Shown: positions 1-11,627 of the stretch, piece by piece
How positions within the stretch are numbered: position 1 is the stretch's first letter
How the letters are laid out: the number at the start of each line of letters is the position of its first letter
Source: Cenococcum geophilum 1.58
Taxonomy: Eukaryota > Ascomycota > Dothideomycetes > Gloniales > Gloniaceae
Length of the DNA stretch: 64,000 bases
Reading direction: 5' to 3'
Assembly: GCA_001692895.1 (NCBI GenBank)
Contig: KV748186.1
Span: 310,001 to 374,000, forward strand
Made by a program: the position numbers and the translations under genes
The notes under the pieces: generated by a model
The model's input: only the letters and a program-made list of their open reading frames with translations
Told to the model about the DNA's origin: nothing
Database searches by the model: none

Positions 1-559
1 GTAAGAAAGGGACTATATAAGCTTTAGTAATGCGTCTTTAAGTAGTAAGGATAGAAGTATAGCTAGTAATAAAAGCTAGGCTATACTTTAAGCCTAATAA
101 GTTAGTAGCCTAATAATTAAATATAGAAGAACTAAACTGGAGAAGCCTATATAGCGGAGGACATAAAAGGGCGGAAAAGGGCTAATAAATTTTTTTTCCC
201 GTAATTAGGTTTTTTTAATATATAATATAATATAACGCCTTATAGGAGCTCGGAAGTAAGAGGGAGGTACTATTATAGGAGTTACCCACGTACGTTCGTC
301 CTGTAACACCCATATACATCCTATAACTACCCCTATTTCTTTAACTATATTAACTTAACCTATTTTATTTTTATATCTAAATGTCTTTATATTAACCACG
401 TATAGTTACGCGTACGTAACCTTCTTTAATTACTACCCTGTTTAGTACATTATATTATAGCTTATACCTACTTCCATAATATAAAGAAGTTAGTAAAAGG
501 TTAAATATTGCGACTATAGAGCGAGAATATTGCGACTATAGGGCGGATATTATAAAATC
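1..559. other. Unresolved RIP-mutated sequence, possible LTR and coding-end remnants
   Basis: This is AT-rich sequence with no open frame. Positions about 120-190 read on the plus strand as a short charged (Glu/Lys/Arg) stretch before T-rich sequence, which resembles the tail of a transposase but is too short to assign. Around 270-330 on the minus strand there is a TGTTACAGGACG start that would suit an LTR end, but I found no partner copy. Confidence is low for anything beyond degraded repeat DNA. Confidence 0.25.
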
Positions 560-639
560 CGACGCTATAGCTAATTAAACCCATGCAATTTAATATATTA
601 GGTGGTGAATATTACTAAATCTTATCTAGAGCCTATATA

Positions 640-2060
640 CTTGCCTTAAATATATTAAATTCTAACTACTCCCCCCCTATTATAATTATCTAAAACTCTT
701 TCTAACGCTATAGCGATATCTAGATATACTGTATAATGTTGTATAGATATCTAAAAGCGCCCTACTTCCTCTAGATCTTTATAATTAACTTAAAGTTGTG
801 CCTACTATAAGCTAGCTTAAGCTTCTCTAGTATAGTGTCCGCCTTCTTACCTAGAAGAAACGCCTACGCATATAGGTTAACTATATAGCCAAGACACCGC
901 GGTTAACAAGGTTTCTGCTACTTTTTTAACATCTTTAGATAGAGCGTTTTAAGTATTAAATTTATGGCCCTATTGTTGCTTAACGCGTTATTAGGCATAA
1001 AATATCCTATCTTTCTACTAATCTTATACTCGCCGATTATATCTAGAACAATCTAGGCTTAGTTTACGCCGTTATATTCGCCCTTAAGGCGTTATATAGT
1101 AAGAAGCTTTATCTATTAGAGGTCGTTTTTATTAATATAGTAAGTAACTATTATAATAATCGCGTAATAGTTTGGTAACGTCTAAAGGTTAAATAATAGG
1201 TAGATATTTAATTAAGCGTCTTGTAAGTCATCTTATAGCTATCTATTCTACTTTTTAAACTTACTTACTATCTAGTTATAAATCGTAGGGATTAACTTCG
1301 CTAGGCCCTTATGTATATACTAAACCATTTCTAGGAAGTAGGTATATTTAATTTAGTAGTAAGTAATATGGTAGTATACTAGCTAGCAAATTAGTATAAG
1401 TTTAAAAGCTTTAAACTATATATTTTAGATATAATCTTACTGCTTAATATACTGCTTAATTATTCCTTTAGGCTTAATTAAATTACCTTTCTTATTAGGT
1501 TAATAAGCCCGTTTTTAATGGCTAAGAATAGTAAAGTTGCCATTAAGCGCTATTTACTAATTAGTAAATAGGTAGTATAGAGAACGGATTCTCTTACTAG
1601 GTGGCTTATATATTATATCCTTCTTCTTATCCAAATACTAATAGTAATAGTAGTATTTAACTCCTACGGTCTTATAAATAATTGCAAAGCCTTTTCCCTT
1701 ACCCTATATATACGAGGACTTCTTTTTACTACGCTTCTATCTAGCGATTTTATTAGTTTTTCGGTACTACTAGCTATAGAGTTAAATTTGTTTTGGCTTA
1801 GTTGCTAGGCGTAATAGCGGAGGTTTTGGCTTAGATTTGGATTTAGATTTGTAATAAATAAGAGGTTCTAGTTTAACTATATTTGTTTTTGTCTTTTAGC
1901 TCTTCTGCTTTTTAGTACTAAAGGCCTTATTAACGCGCTTTTAAGGAACAGTAGGAGCCTTGCCTATAGTATAGCTACTACTAATATAACTACTACTACC
2001 TCTACGCGTTATCCGGTCGGTTATAGTAATGGAGCTCTTTATAGGATTAGCGGTATTAAA
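640..2060 (-). pseudogene. hAT transposase (N-terminal and central parts)
   Basis: On the minus strand the frame runs from a basic, Ser/Lys-rich N-terminus (about 2050-1780) into a hAT transposase core. Recognisable blocks are IGYFMPNNA (about 1000-970), matching the family block around the catalytic Asp followed by NAxxND, and RCLGYIVNL (about 900-870), matching the family RCxGHIINL block, followed by an AFLLGK segment. Asn in the NNA block fits Asp converted by a G-to-A change. Stops are frequent TAA/TAG codons at former Gln or Trp positions. The C-terminal dimerisation domain was not found. The transposase would cut and paste the element in the nucleus, but this copy cannot encode it. Assignment to hAT is firm and the boundaries are approximate. 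Confidence 0.7.
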
Positions 2061-2218
2061 CAATGTTAGTAAGGGGGGGTGGGGGTATGTAGATATCTAT
2101 AGCAGCTTCCTAAGATCATGTAATTGCTTCGCCTATTATATATATTCTTATCCTTTGTAACTACTCCACCTTATAGAGTCCTTACACTACCATATACCTA
2201 TATCCCCGTGTAATAAAC

Positions 2219-2310
2219 AATAAGGGTAGCAATAAGGGTAATAATAAGGGTGACGCGATAAGGGTAACACGATAAGAGTAACGCGATAAGAGCGACGTGA
2301 TAAGGGTTAT
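2219..2310. repeat. Degenerate 12-14-bp minisatellite inside the hAT element
   Basis: About seven head-to-tail copies of a unit like GATAAGGGTAACGC, varying from 12 to 14 bp. It lies in the 5' non-coding part of the hAT element. Confidence 0.8.
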
Positions 2311-2579
2311 CTATAAGGCTTTAGCGGATTAAATTAGGGTATCGCTACACTATAGAACAATCCTTAATATACAGCTAGTAAGTATATAGCGGATTTAATA
2401 GGCTTAACTCCTTAGGTAGCGTTTACCCACTCACCACTAAGGCTCTATACTACCTCTAGATCTAGTTTTACTGGTTAAACCGGTTCGCGCTAAAGCTTAA
2501 AACTAATCCAGATTAGACCAATTAAAGCTCCGAACTGGTTTAAGATTTAAATATTGGAAAACCAAACCAATCCAAAACA

Positions 2580-2602
2580 GAACCGGTCCATTTGCATCAC
2601 TG
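2580..2602 (-). repeat. hAT terminal inverted repeat (right end)
   Basis: The minus strand reads CAGTGATGCAAATGG from position 2602 inward, followed by ACCGGTTC. The CAGTG start and following GCAAATGGACCGG are characteristic of fungal hAT termini. No matching left terminal repeat was seen. Confidence 0.6.
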
Positions 2603-2699
2603 ATATAGACGTTTATAAAGCCGTTCATGCAGACGATTATAGAGTCTTCCTAGTATATCAGTGCTGCATGTTAGTAGAGCTTTGGAGCTCCGTATTAAG

Positions 2700-2900
2700 C
2701 TTTAAGTAGAGCCTCGAGCAAAGCTTCGAGCAAAGCTTCGAGCAGAGCTTTAAGTAGAATTTCGAGTAGAGTTTTGAGCAGAGCTTCGAGCAGAGCTTTT
2801 GCAAAGTTTCGTGCAAAGCTTTTGCAAAGCTTTAGTAGAGCTCTGTACAAAGCTCCGTGTAGGTCTCCCTATAAACTTCGTTCCGCAAAGCTCTCGTAAA
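2700..2900. repeat. Degenerate 12-bp tandem repeat (GAGCAAAGCTTC type)
   Basis: A run of about 14 imperfect copies of a 12-bp unit centred on AGCTTCGAGCA. The unit contains the palindrome AAGCTT, so the array can fold locally. The copies drift towards GCAAAGCTTTTG at the distal end. No coding signal is present. Confidence 0.75.
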
Positions 2901-2904
2901 GCTT

Positions 2905-3589
2905 TACAGCTCTACGCAGACGCAAAGCTTACAACTTTATTAAGGCCTATACTATAACCTATAAAGGGCTGCAAAGTAAATAAATTAAATAGGTATATAG
3001 CAGATGGAATACCTGCTAGGTGCGAGGAGGGCTAGCTGCGTAGGCATAAACGTTTAGTGTTAGTGTTTACTATACTACGCGGCTTAGTAGTGCAAAAATG
3101 GAATTGGAGCCTCTCCAGCGACAAACTTCTTTTAACATTACGCGTGTATAAGGAGCTAAAGATCTTATAACTTATAAAGTAGGCTTTTCTCTATAATTTT
3201 ATATAATTTTTATATCGACAGGTATTATAAAAGAGTAGATTAATTTCGTTAAAGTTAATAAGGTCTTTTTATGTAAATAATGTTTAGGTTTTCTACAAAT
3301 CTCGCCAAAGGGCCTCAGACTAAAAAGACGATTGACGTCCTAAATTAGCTTAGCGGACGGCTTGGATGTTTCTATATCCGCAATCGATTTCTTGGTCTAA
3401 GTTTTTAAGGTAAATAGTTATGCCTAAAGACGTTCCGTAAATTATATAATATTATATACAAAGTATAAGCTTTATAATTTATATATATAATATAAATTAA
3501 AGTAATAAAAGATAGGCTAACCCTCGCCTTAGGTGTGATCTAATTAATTGTTATATAGATAACTAAAAATTTAATATATACAATAGTGC
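2905..3589. other. Non-coding spacer upstream of the tRNA
   Basis: About 680 bp with somewhat higher CpG and CpA content than the neighbouring transposons, suggesting less intense RIP (for example around 3300-3400). No gene, terminal repeat or recognised family was seen. Confidence 0.4.
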
Positions 3590-3594
3590 AAAAA
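3590..3594 (-). terminator. RNA polymerase III terminator of the tRNA-Leu
   Basis: Five T residues on the minus strand lie three bases past the discriminator base, the normal Pol III stop signal. Confidence 0.85.
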
Positions 3595-3597
3595 GAT

Positions 3598-3685
3598 GAT
3601 GGGAGTGGGACTCGAACCCACGCTCCTCGCGGAACCAAGATATTTCTACCTGAACTTGGCGCCATAACCACTCGGCCATCCCACC
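3598..3685 (-). tRNA. tRNA-Leu(CAG) with an 8-nt intron
   Basis: The minus strand folds as a complete class II tRNA. It has a 7-bp acceptor stem (GGTGGGA with TCCCATC, one G-U pair), a D arm GCC...GGC, and an anticodon stem CCAAG/CTTGG. A 13-nt variable arm and a T arm GTGGG-TTCGAGT-CCCAC complete it. The anticodon loop plus insert is 15 nt: TTCAGG, an 8-nt intron TAGAAATA, then T, with the intron at the usual position after base 37. The anticodon is CAG (Leu). The discriminator base encoded at 3597 is A, as expected for Leu. The A box (TGGCCGAGTGG) and B box (GGTTCGAGTCC) are perfect matches. It shows no RIP damage although both flanks are decayed. It is probably functional; an intron prediction program could shift the intron edges by a base. 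Confidence 0.93.
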
Positions 3686-3689
3686 ATTT

Positions 3690-4299
3690 ATAAAAAAATA
3701 TATATTAAAATAATATAATAGATTTTGGAGCACCTCTATAAAATAAAGTATAAAGTATATTGCTAGAGTGTACGGGAGAGAGTAAGTAAGCCGAGTATAA
3801 GCTATAGGAGAGTCAATAGAAGAGGATAATATAATAAAGAGTAAAATAGACAATATCTTTATATAGAGAAAAAGTAGTAAGCTTAAAAGGCTTATAAGGA
3901 GGTGCTAAGGCTTAACTAAAGGTACCTTTAAAAGCTCCCGGGCATATATATAAATAAAAAATAAAAGATCCCTTATATAAAGCCGGTTTTAACCATTTAT
4001 AATAAAGGATTTAGTAGTAGTAAAAACAAATAATTTTAAAGGCATTAATATTGGGATTCCTGCCTGGGCCGTATAGCTCACCCCTTTATTAGTAAATTGT
4101 TTATACCTTTTAACAATTCTTATCAAAGCTGCTAAAATCTCTAAAAGATTTTTATACTTAGGTTTTTATCAAAAGCTTATTAAAAAGCTACTTAAACTAT
4201 CTAAATTATTAAGACTTTTAAAACTATTAAGGTAATTAAGACAATTAGTATTATTAAAATAATTAAAATAATAATATAATTTAAAATTTAAAAATAAAG
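3690..4299. other. AT-rich spacer between tRNA and Gypsy fossil
   Basis: Mostly non-coding sequence. The first 350 bp are moderately mutated. From about 4120 on it is low-complexity A/T sequence with many AATTAAAATAATT-type words. No gene or terminal repeat was identified. Confidence 0.4.
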
Positions 4300-7200
4300 T
4301 ATATTAATGCTTTAGTATTTATAGCTAGCTAATAAATATAAAAACTAGTTTAATTTTAAGCCTTATACTATATATAATAATATTAGCCTGCAAAGCCCTA
4401 CTACATCCTTAACGTTCTTAGGTTCTTACTAGTTTATAATTACTTCAACTTTTTTTAGGTCTATTTATATACTATTTATAGAAATAAGAAGCCTAAGGTA
4501 TAAGACTTCTATTTTATAAAATTTATATTTATCTACATTTAATTATAGACTAGCTCCTTATAGGGCTTATAGAATAAGATCAACGTATTTCCGGTATTTG
4601 GTTAGGTTATTACTATATATTAAGATGTTGTTAATATAAGCAATATAGAAGATATCTAAGTAGGGATATAGGGTGTTATTTATATAATATTAAAACAAGC
4701 TTAGAGTATTTATAAGGCTAAATAGCGTTACTAAGTATTTAAATAATCTATACTGAGTATAAAATGCAGTAAGCTATTTATCTCCTTTTGCTATATAGAG
4801 GCGGTTAAATATAAAGATAATATTAAGCTTTATATAGTAGTGAGCCTTACTTAATTAGTTTAGTGTCTTCTATATTAATAGGATTGGATATTAGTTCTTA
4901 ATAGTAACAGTATTAAAAGTTTAGTAGTCTATATAGAAGTATAGACTACCGCTAGGTTTCTTAATAAAGATTACTGGTATGGCTATAGGCGATAAGCTTA
5001 CTCTAATAAATTCTTTACTTAGGTTCTAGTCTAAATACTTTTATAGTACTTAGAGTTTATTTTAGGACAATTTATATAAGGGTCTAAATCCGGGCTACTT
5101 TCTTTAAGTATAATCTTATAGTTGTATAGTTAGTGTTCCGGTAGCTTATTAGCTTCTTTTTATAAGAATATATCTAGATGGTAATAATACTCTACTAGTA
5201 CCTTTGTGGTAGGGTTAGTGTGCTTTTTTAGTGCTAATGCCTTTTTAATATTAGCTATAGTGACGGCGAAGATTGTATGTTTGGGTCTCTTAGCAAGTCG
5301 TACTAGCGGGGTAGCTCCAATTATATAGATATCTAGGGTATTAAGCGGGCTCTAGTTGTTTGTAGTTTCTTATATAGTTCCTTACTTAATTTTAGGTTTA
5401 GTATTAGGTATAGAGTTAGTATTAGATTTAGGTTTAGGTTCTTTAAGTATTCTTTTTATAGTAAAATACTAGTCCTTCTAATATCTTCGCGTAGTAAGCT
5501 TAAGCTTCTGCCTAGCTTTAAGTAGTATAGTGCTTAGGATTAATTTATAGGGTTTAGTAGAATTTTTAGGTCCTTAATAGATATTAGTAGAAATCTTATA
5601 TTAGTAGAATTTAGTAGAATTCCTAGGTTAGTGGAATCTAGTAGATTCCTTAGGCGTAGGGTAGATATTTATAGAAATTTTGGGCTAGTAAATCCTAGTA
5701 GATTTTCTAAAATTTAGTTTAGGGTTTAAATAGTAAGTTATAAAGCACTTCTACTTATAACGGGAGGCGGTAAATAGAAGCTTAAGGTTATTCTAGTTAA
5801 TAGTTACCTTATATAGCTTTATTTAGGGTTGTCTAAGGATTACTAGGTAATCTAAGGTTGTTACAAAGAGCTTAATTAATTCTTTATAGTCTAGGTATTA
5901 GAGTCTTAGGGCTATTACGTAAGTAATACGGCCTAAGATAGTCCGTTTATTATTAAATCTAAATATATTAATATATTGGTTAAGGGGTATTAGAGTAAAA
6001 CTATTATCTTATATAAAGATCTTATTAATAAATTCTATACTACTAGCTCCTATATTAATTAGGACTTAAGCGTTAGCCTATTAGCCTTTTTACTAAAGGT
6101 GGTAGTTAACGGTTATACTATAATCCTAAGAGTTAGGGTTTACAACATCTAAAGTATTTAATAAGATCCTATAGCATAGCTGTCCTAAAAAGTAACTTAA
6201 CTCTAAAATATACCTTTTAGTAGTAAGCGGGAAGGGGTTCCTATAGGGCGTCGGTTATAGCTTTATCCTTATAAGTAATACTTACTAAATATAGGGCTGG
6301 TACTAGATAAAAATCGGAGATAGTAACTAGTAAATTAATGCGGTAAACGGCTGCTAGTTTTAGCCGTTTATAAGTTGTTTTAGGACGTAGGTAAGGGGAT
6401 AAGATAGTATTTTAAGATATAGTCCTTACTTCCGTACCTAAAGTAAAGGCCTAGCATAATGCGTCTTTCTTATTTAAGGAACCCTAGTAGGGCATACTCT
6501 AGGGTTTTAGTGTTAATATCTATAGGGTTAGGGTGCTTAGGCTAAGATAATAACTTAGTAGACGTTTATAGGGTTGCCGTATTATATTAAGGGGTAGGCT
6601 TTAGTATTAGGCGTAGTATATTATTATACCGTTTATTAATAATGTTTATATAGGCATTAAGGGCTTTTAGTAAGTCTACGCCTATTAGGGAGGGTTTTAG
6701 TTTAGGGCTTAGGGATTTAATAAGGCTATTAACTAGTATAGAGTCGTTCCAGCCGGTCTCCCTTATATAATAGTTAAATTTAGAAAAGTATACTAGGAAA
6801 CCTTTTATTCCTTAAGCTATATAGTTTATATTTCTTTAAGCCGTAGCTTAGTGGTTTAGATTACCATATATAGCTTTAAGAAGTATAATTAGGCTTTATA
6901 CTAAGTTTAGGTAGAGGGGTTTAATAAGGTTAGCTACCTTTCCTTTTAGTTAACTTAGGGCGTAATAAAGTCGGTTAGCTTTAGTTAGGTAATAGTTAGT
7001 ATTACTAGTTAGCTTATTTTTAAGCTAGCTTAGGAATAATTAGAGCTTTTACCGTTTACTAGTAAATACTAGAGGGTTAGGTAGCCGTTTAGATTATTAT
7101 AGCATAGTAGTTAGTTTAGGGTGGATAGCTATTATAGGTTCGGGGCTTATATTCCACGTATTTATTTCTAAAAATAGTATTTAGTTTTAAGGCCCTAATG

Positions 7201-7400
7201 TAGGCATCTTAAGTATACGGATTTCTTCTTGGAGGTCCTTAATTAATTGCTAGTATTATACTTCTTATTCGGCTTATTATTAATTTAAAGTAGCTTAGTT
7301 TTATATAAGGGCGTCTATAAAAGACTTCTATATCTCTACTAGTTGTTTTTAGAGTATAGATATAATACTAGCGGCCATTATAGGCGCTTTAGGGTCGTTT
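4300..7400 (-). mobile_element. Ty3/Gypsy retrotransposon fossil E, truncated, RIP-degraded
   Basis: This is a minus-strand LTR retrotransposon fossil. The gag region (about 7390-6320) begins with a coiled, charged N-terminus, carries the retrotransposon-gag core and ends in a zinc-knuckle region near 6450-6400. The reverse transcriptase lies at about 5000-4420, including the YxDD-type active-site block near 4650-4620 and the start of the connection to RNase H. RNase H and integrase were not found, so the element appears truncated at its 3' side near 4.3 kb. No paired LTRs were found. It is broken, with many (dozens of) stops of RIP type. Relative age is old, because it lacks ends and partner repeats. 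Confidence 0.75.
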
Positions 7401-7960
7401 TATATTTTAGAGGTAATATATAAAGTTAACGTAATATAGTATTACGGAGTAAGTATAAGCGGCGATAATATATAGCAAGGTAGATATTATTAAGCTATAT
7501 ATATAAACTGTATAAGAAGTTAAAACGTTATATAAGGAAAAAAGGTAGGAATGTGAGAAGAAAGGGTATGTATTATAGACTTAGTTGCTTAGTTAATATA
7601 TATACGGAGTATAATAGGATTTAGGTAGTAGTCCTGGTGGAACTTAGTAGGATTTGGTAAAACTTAGTAGAACTTAGTAGAATATAGCAGAATATAGCAA
7701 GTTGTTATTAAATTGCCGCAGATTACTATTAGATTATTATCTTATAGTTAATCTCTAGTTACTAAGTCGGTAGAAATAGGTAGACGTATATAAGGTATTA
7801 CGGGGGTGTCCTATAATAGATATACCCCCTTCCTATATAACTAGTTATATTAATATTAGAATTAACGCAGCTACCTCGCGTAGCGAGTTAGTAACTCTCA
7901 CTGCTTTAATTTGGATAGCCTTTATATAATAATCGCGTAATATAGATTTATATAATTAAT
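7401..7960. other. Degraded sequence with an LTR-A-like fragment (about 7655-7745)
   Basis: About 7655-7745 resembles the first half of the LTR of Gypsy A: a run of AACTTAGTAG-like words followed by an AAATTGCCGCAGATT-like block. Further on, a TATTACGGGGGTG start at about 7797 would suit an LTR end. No complete LTR was delimited. The rest is non-coding. Confidence 0.35.
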
Positions 7961-8625
7961 CACATAATATATATTAATAATAGCTATTCACGTTAGTATT
8001 AACTGCCCGGCTAATCCTTAGTTAGCTAAAAAAAAAAAATTATATATTTAGCTAGCCACCTAGAGTAGATTCGAGTATCTCTACAGCGCCACCAGCGCTA
8101 ATCTGTAGAGATACGCGTATTAAGGGCCACCCGCTAATTAAGCTACTAATTAGCGCCGACCGTAGGGTAATTTGGGCTATTAGGGCCCTAATTATATATA
8201 GAAAGTCCTTCTTACCTATTCTTAATCGCGGTAGTATATCTGCTATTATACCTACTATATAAAATAGCACTAACTAACCGCGTAGTATATCTTTGCCCTT
8301 ATATATACTACTAGGCTTAAGAATATATCTTTAATATATAATCTAAAGTAGAAGGAGTTTAAGGTAATAACCCCCCCTTTTAAAAGTATTACGGCTTATG
8401 GTTAATATATTATTTAGCTTTAGGCCTTTTATAAACGAAAGCAGTACTATAATAGTAATACCGTTATAAAGGATAAGCTACTTTTTATTCTTATTAAAGA
8501 GGTTATAGGCTAGCCCTTAAAAGGGAAGAGCTATAAAGCCGATATTAATATACCCTAAAAGGAGATATAACTCTTATAGTGGTTAGTTTATAGCTATATT
8601 ACTACTTTAATAAACCTCTATTAAA
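7960..8625 (-). mobile_element. pogo-like (DDE_1) DNA transposon copy 1, C-terminal part
   Basis: The minus strand carries the C-terminal half of a DDE transposase and shares long similarity with 10920-12100. The clearest block is at 8270-8052: KKDFLYIIRA followed by SALISS and GWPL, which matches the end of the DDE_1 domain (FLxxxxxARxxA...I.sgFrxxGixPxnP). Upstream, near 8500-8600, lie the remains of the region before the third catalytic Asp. The copy stops near 8625, where similarity to copy 2 ends, so the N-terminal part is missing. It is RIP-mutated throughout. The family call is moderate because no intact catalytic triad can be read. Confidence 0.5.
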
Positions 8626-8639
8626 TATAAAAAGTTATA

Positions 8640-10870
8640 GAAATAAATAGCCATCTATCTCTATAGGAGGATAGCGTTAGGGAATATCTAAAGACGCTAT
8701 AGTAAAGAAATATATAGCGTAAGAAAGAGCAGTTTACTAATAAGGGTAGAGATACTCTCCTTAATAGCTATACTAAGGATAAGTTCTAAAGCGTCTACTA
8801 TAAGCTTTAGGCTAGGGGCGCTACTTTATCCCTAGAGCACTACTTCTATATACTTATTAATATCCTACTAAGCTATTATATATTTACCTACAGCGGGAAT
8901 AGACGCTCTACTAAGATCTTAGATCTATTTACCTTTAAGTTTAAAGGTAAAGGCGCTATATACCTTTAATATTTACTATATATATAGGTAAGTAGAACTA
9001 GTATAGCCGCCTTAAAACTATTAGGGCCCTATAAAATAGAAAGCTGCTCGTTTATATACTTAGCGGGCTAGCTTTTTATTTTCTATACTACTGGGATTTT
9101 AGTATAAAGCCATTTCCGGACTTTAGTAGGCGCTTAATATAGTATAATATACGCCTAATTAAGAGTAGTACTAGGGACCGCGAGGCGGCCCACTTATATA
9201 ACTTGTAGCGATATTAGGTTATAAAGACCTTCTAATATATCGGCGTCTTCTTAGAGAAGAAGACGTATACTAGGCGGAGCGCTAACGCTAAAACGGCGAA
9301 GTTAAAGAGGGTTAGTAGGGACCAAATTTAGCACGCTAGGAGGTAGAACTAAGAGTAAATAGTAGGCTATTACCCAAACTTTCTCCCGCGAGAGTTTATA
9401 AGGTTAATAGTAAAATACCCCTTATGGATAGGCTGCTTTAAAATCCGCTATATGGGTATTACGCTGCCTAATATACTGCTATTAATAATATAGCCTAAAC
9501 CAAATAAATAGAAGGGCCGTTTTAACCTATAGCTATACTAAATTAATAACCTTACCGCTATAGGGGTTATAACCCTTCTCTTTTACTTCCGCGAGGTTAT
9601 TTTATAGGACTTAGTAGCCCTCTATAAGATATTTCTAAGCTATCTAATATAGAGCTACCCTATTTTTTAATATAAGGCGTATAATACCTTTATATAGGAT
9701 CTAGAGCCCTATTTATAGAAAAAGGAGGGAAGTCTAAATTAGCTATTAATTTTTCATTAGGCTATGCTACTCCTTACTAGCTAATTAAAGGCTCTATATA
9801 CTAAATATAAGTAGATAGCTAGCGAGGTTAAGGGCTTATTTAATTATTTAGATAAGTTTTAGTGGGCCTAGTCTTTATAACTTTAATTGCTAACGTCTAA
9901 AGGCCTTATATTTTAACTAGAAGTCTTTTTAGCTATAGCTACGGCGGCTATAATAACGGCTACAGTATAGCCTTAGGGCCGGTCTATTAACCCCCCACGT
10001 CCGCCTATAAAAGCGGCCCCTTTAGCTCTATCTATTATAGGATCTAGTAAATATACGTTCGCCCGGGCAAGCGCTATAAGCTCTCCTTCCCGTATAGCTT
10101 CGCCACCGCCACTACCGCCGCTACCGCTACTATTATAGCCGCTACTATAGCCGTAGCTAGAGCCGCTATCCTAGCTAGAGCCTAGGTCTAGGTCTCCACT
10201 TATATACTATATAAGCCGCGCGGTAAACTCTATATAGGCCCTTTAGTATAAGTAAACCGAAAGGCTAGAAGGTAATCCTTCTAAAGTAGCGCTAAATTCT
10301 AAATAGGGTAGTAAATAGCGGGCCGGCCAGTAAAAGAAGGTTTAATAGTACTCCCTACGGCTTAAGATTATTAAGGAGATTAAGCAGGTTGTATAGGCTT
10401 AGAAGGTTAGCAAGAAAGCGGCTATATAGTAGATTAATTTACAGCAGGAGCAGATATATAGTACTTACTAGATTAGCTTTATAAATGGCTTTAAGTAGTA
10501 AAAAGGCTTTAAAATAGTTATATATATAACTTCTAATAAGATACTAAGAGGTTATCTATTAAAACCTTCGTCTATAGCCCCCTAGGGGCTTATTTTAGTA
10601 CCGTGTAAGTTCAATAGGGTGCTTTAGAATGCTTATATAATAGCGGCGCATAACTTAAAATGCGAATATCTTTATTAACCTACGGCCAATTCTTACTATT
10701 CTAGTACAAGTAGAAAGCGCTTAGCAGGCTCTACGTATAGCGCTTAATAGGTATTAATAGAGCAGTATCGCTAGTAATTAAAAATCGACTATAGATATAG
10801 GGTAATATTTACAGTCGCTAAATGCACGGGCCTCCTCGCCCGCATAATTGTAACTTAGCCGCTAATTTAG
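8640..10870 (+). pseudogene. Unrecognised RIP-mutated coding remnant
   Basis: About 2.2 kb lie between the two pogo copies. In the plus-strand frame from about 9150 to 10100 stop codons are almost only TAG/TAA and the residues between them look protein-like. There is an Arg/Lys-rich stretch near 9270-9350 (RRSANAKTAKLKRVSRDQI), an acidic or helical segment near 9700-9900, and an Ala/Pro-rich low-complexity stretch near 9940-10150. I do not recognise the family. It could be a second gene of the pogo-like element, an independent transposon, or a captured host gene. The minus strand was also read without a better match. No terminal repeats delimit it. Confidence 0.3.
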
Positions 10871-11015
10871 CTATATAAACGTAACTATGGATATACTATT
10901 AGTATAGAATGCACCGCTAATCGCTTAATTAGCCAAAAAGTTATATATTTAGCCAGCTACCGAGCTAAGATCCTTATATATCTATAGCGCTATATATAGC
11001 TAAGCTGTAGATATA

Positions 11016-11323
11016 CAGAGGTCCTTAATAAAAGTTCTTGCACCTTCCTAATTAAGAAGTTTTAAACTAATGTACGCGTAAGTATAGGTGCGTATTTTAT
11101 AGCCTATATAGTATATGCTAGAGTTTACCTATTGTATATTAATGCACGCAAACTTTAAAGATTAATTTACTAGCCCAATACCATATATAATAGAATTCTT
11201 TATTAGATTTTTAATTTATACTTAGTAAGATAATATATTAAAATATAAAAAGTAGTAATAAGTATTATTATTCTTAAAATTTCCTAATTAGGAAGGTGTA
11301 AGAACTTTTATTAACGACCTCTA
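11016..11323. mobile_element. 308-bp MITE with about 43-bp inverted repeats, TA target duplication
   Basis: The left end, CAGAGGTCCTTAATAAAAG (11016-11034), continues through TTCTTGCACCTTCCTAATTA. It is mirrored at the right end with only about four mismatches over about 43 bp. Copy 1 of the host element lacks this segment at the equivalent place, which proves an insertion. The flanks read TA at 11014-11015 and TA at 11324-11325, as for Tc1/mariner-pogo elements. An ATAC duplication (4 bp) with slightly shorter ends is an alternative reading. The interior is AT-rich and non-coding, so the element would have depended on transposase supplied elsewhere. Confidence 0.85.
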
Positions 11324-11627
11324 TACCTTATATACCTATATATTTAACTACCCGCTAATTAGGGCGCTAATTAATGCAAATCGTAGTGTAATTTAAGGCC
11401 TAGGTATATATAAAAAGGGTCTTCCTCCTTAATTCTAAATCCTTAATTACGGTAGTATGTCTACTATTATATCTATATAATAGTGCTAACCGACTATATA
11501 GAGATTGGTATCGCTAATAATGCCAAATTACGCGCTAACACGCAGTATGTCCTCGCCTTTACGCGTGCCGCTAGGCCTAAAAATACGTCTTTAGCGTATA
11601 ACCCAAAGTAAATAGAGTCTAAGGTAA

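Larger units (their letters stand above)
560..2602 (-). mobile_element. hAT-superfamily DNA transposon, RIP-inactivated, left end not found
   Basis: The element carries a hAT transposase remnant on the minus strand. Its right boundary is marked by a hAT-type terminus (minus-strand 5' end CAGTGATGCAAATGGACC, ending at 2602). Subterminal sequence rich in GGTTTGG-type and AACCGG motifs (about 2460-2600) is typical of fungal hAT elements. The 8 bp outside the end, ATATAGAC (2603-2610), would be the target duplication. I could not find its partner or the opposite terminal repeat near 560, so the 3' part of the element appears lost or overwritten. Confidence 0.68.

Noticed and set aside
3563-3853. 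96-codon open frame on the minus strand
   Set aside because: It runs through the tRNA-Leu gene and its Pol III terminator. The protein has no family features, so it is a chance frame.
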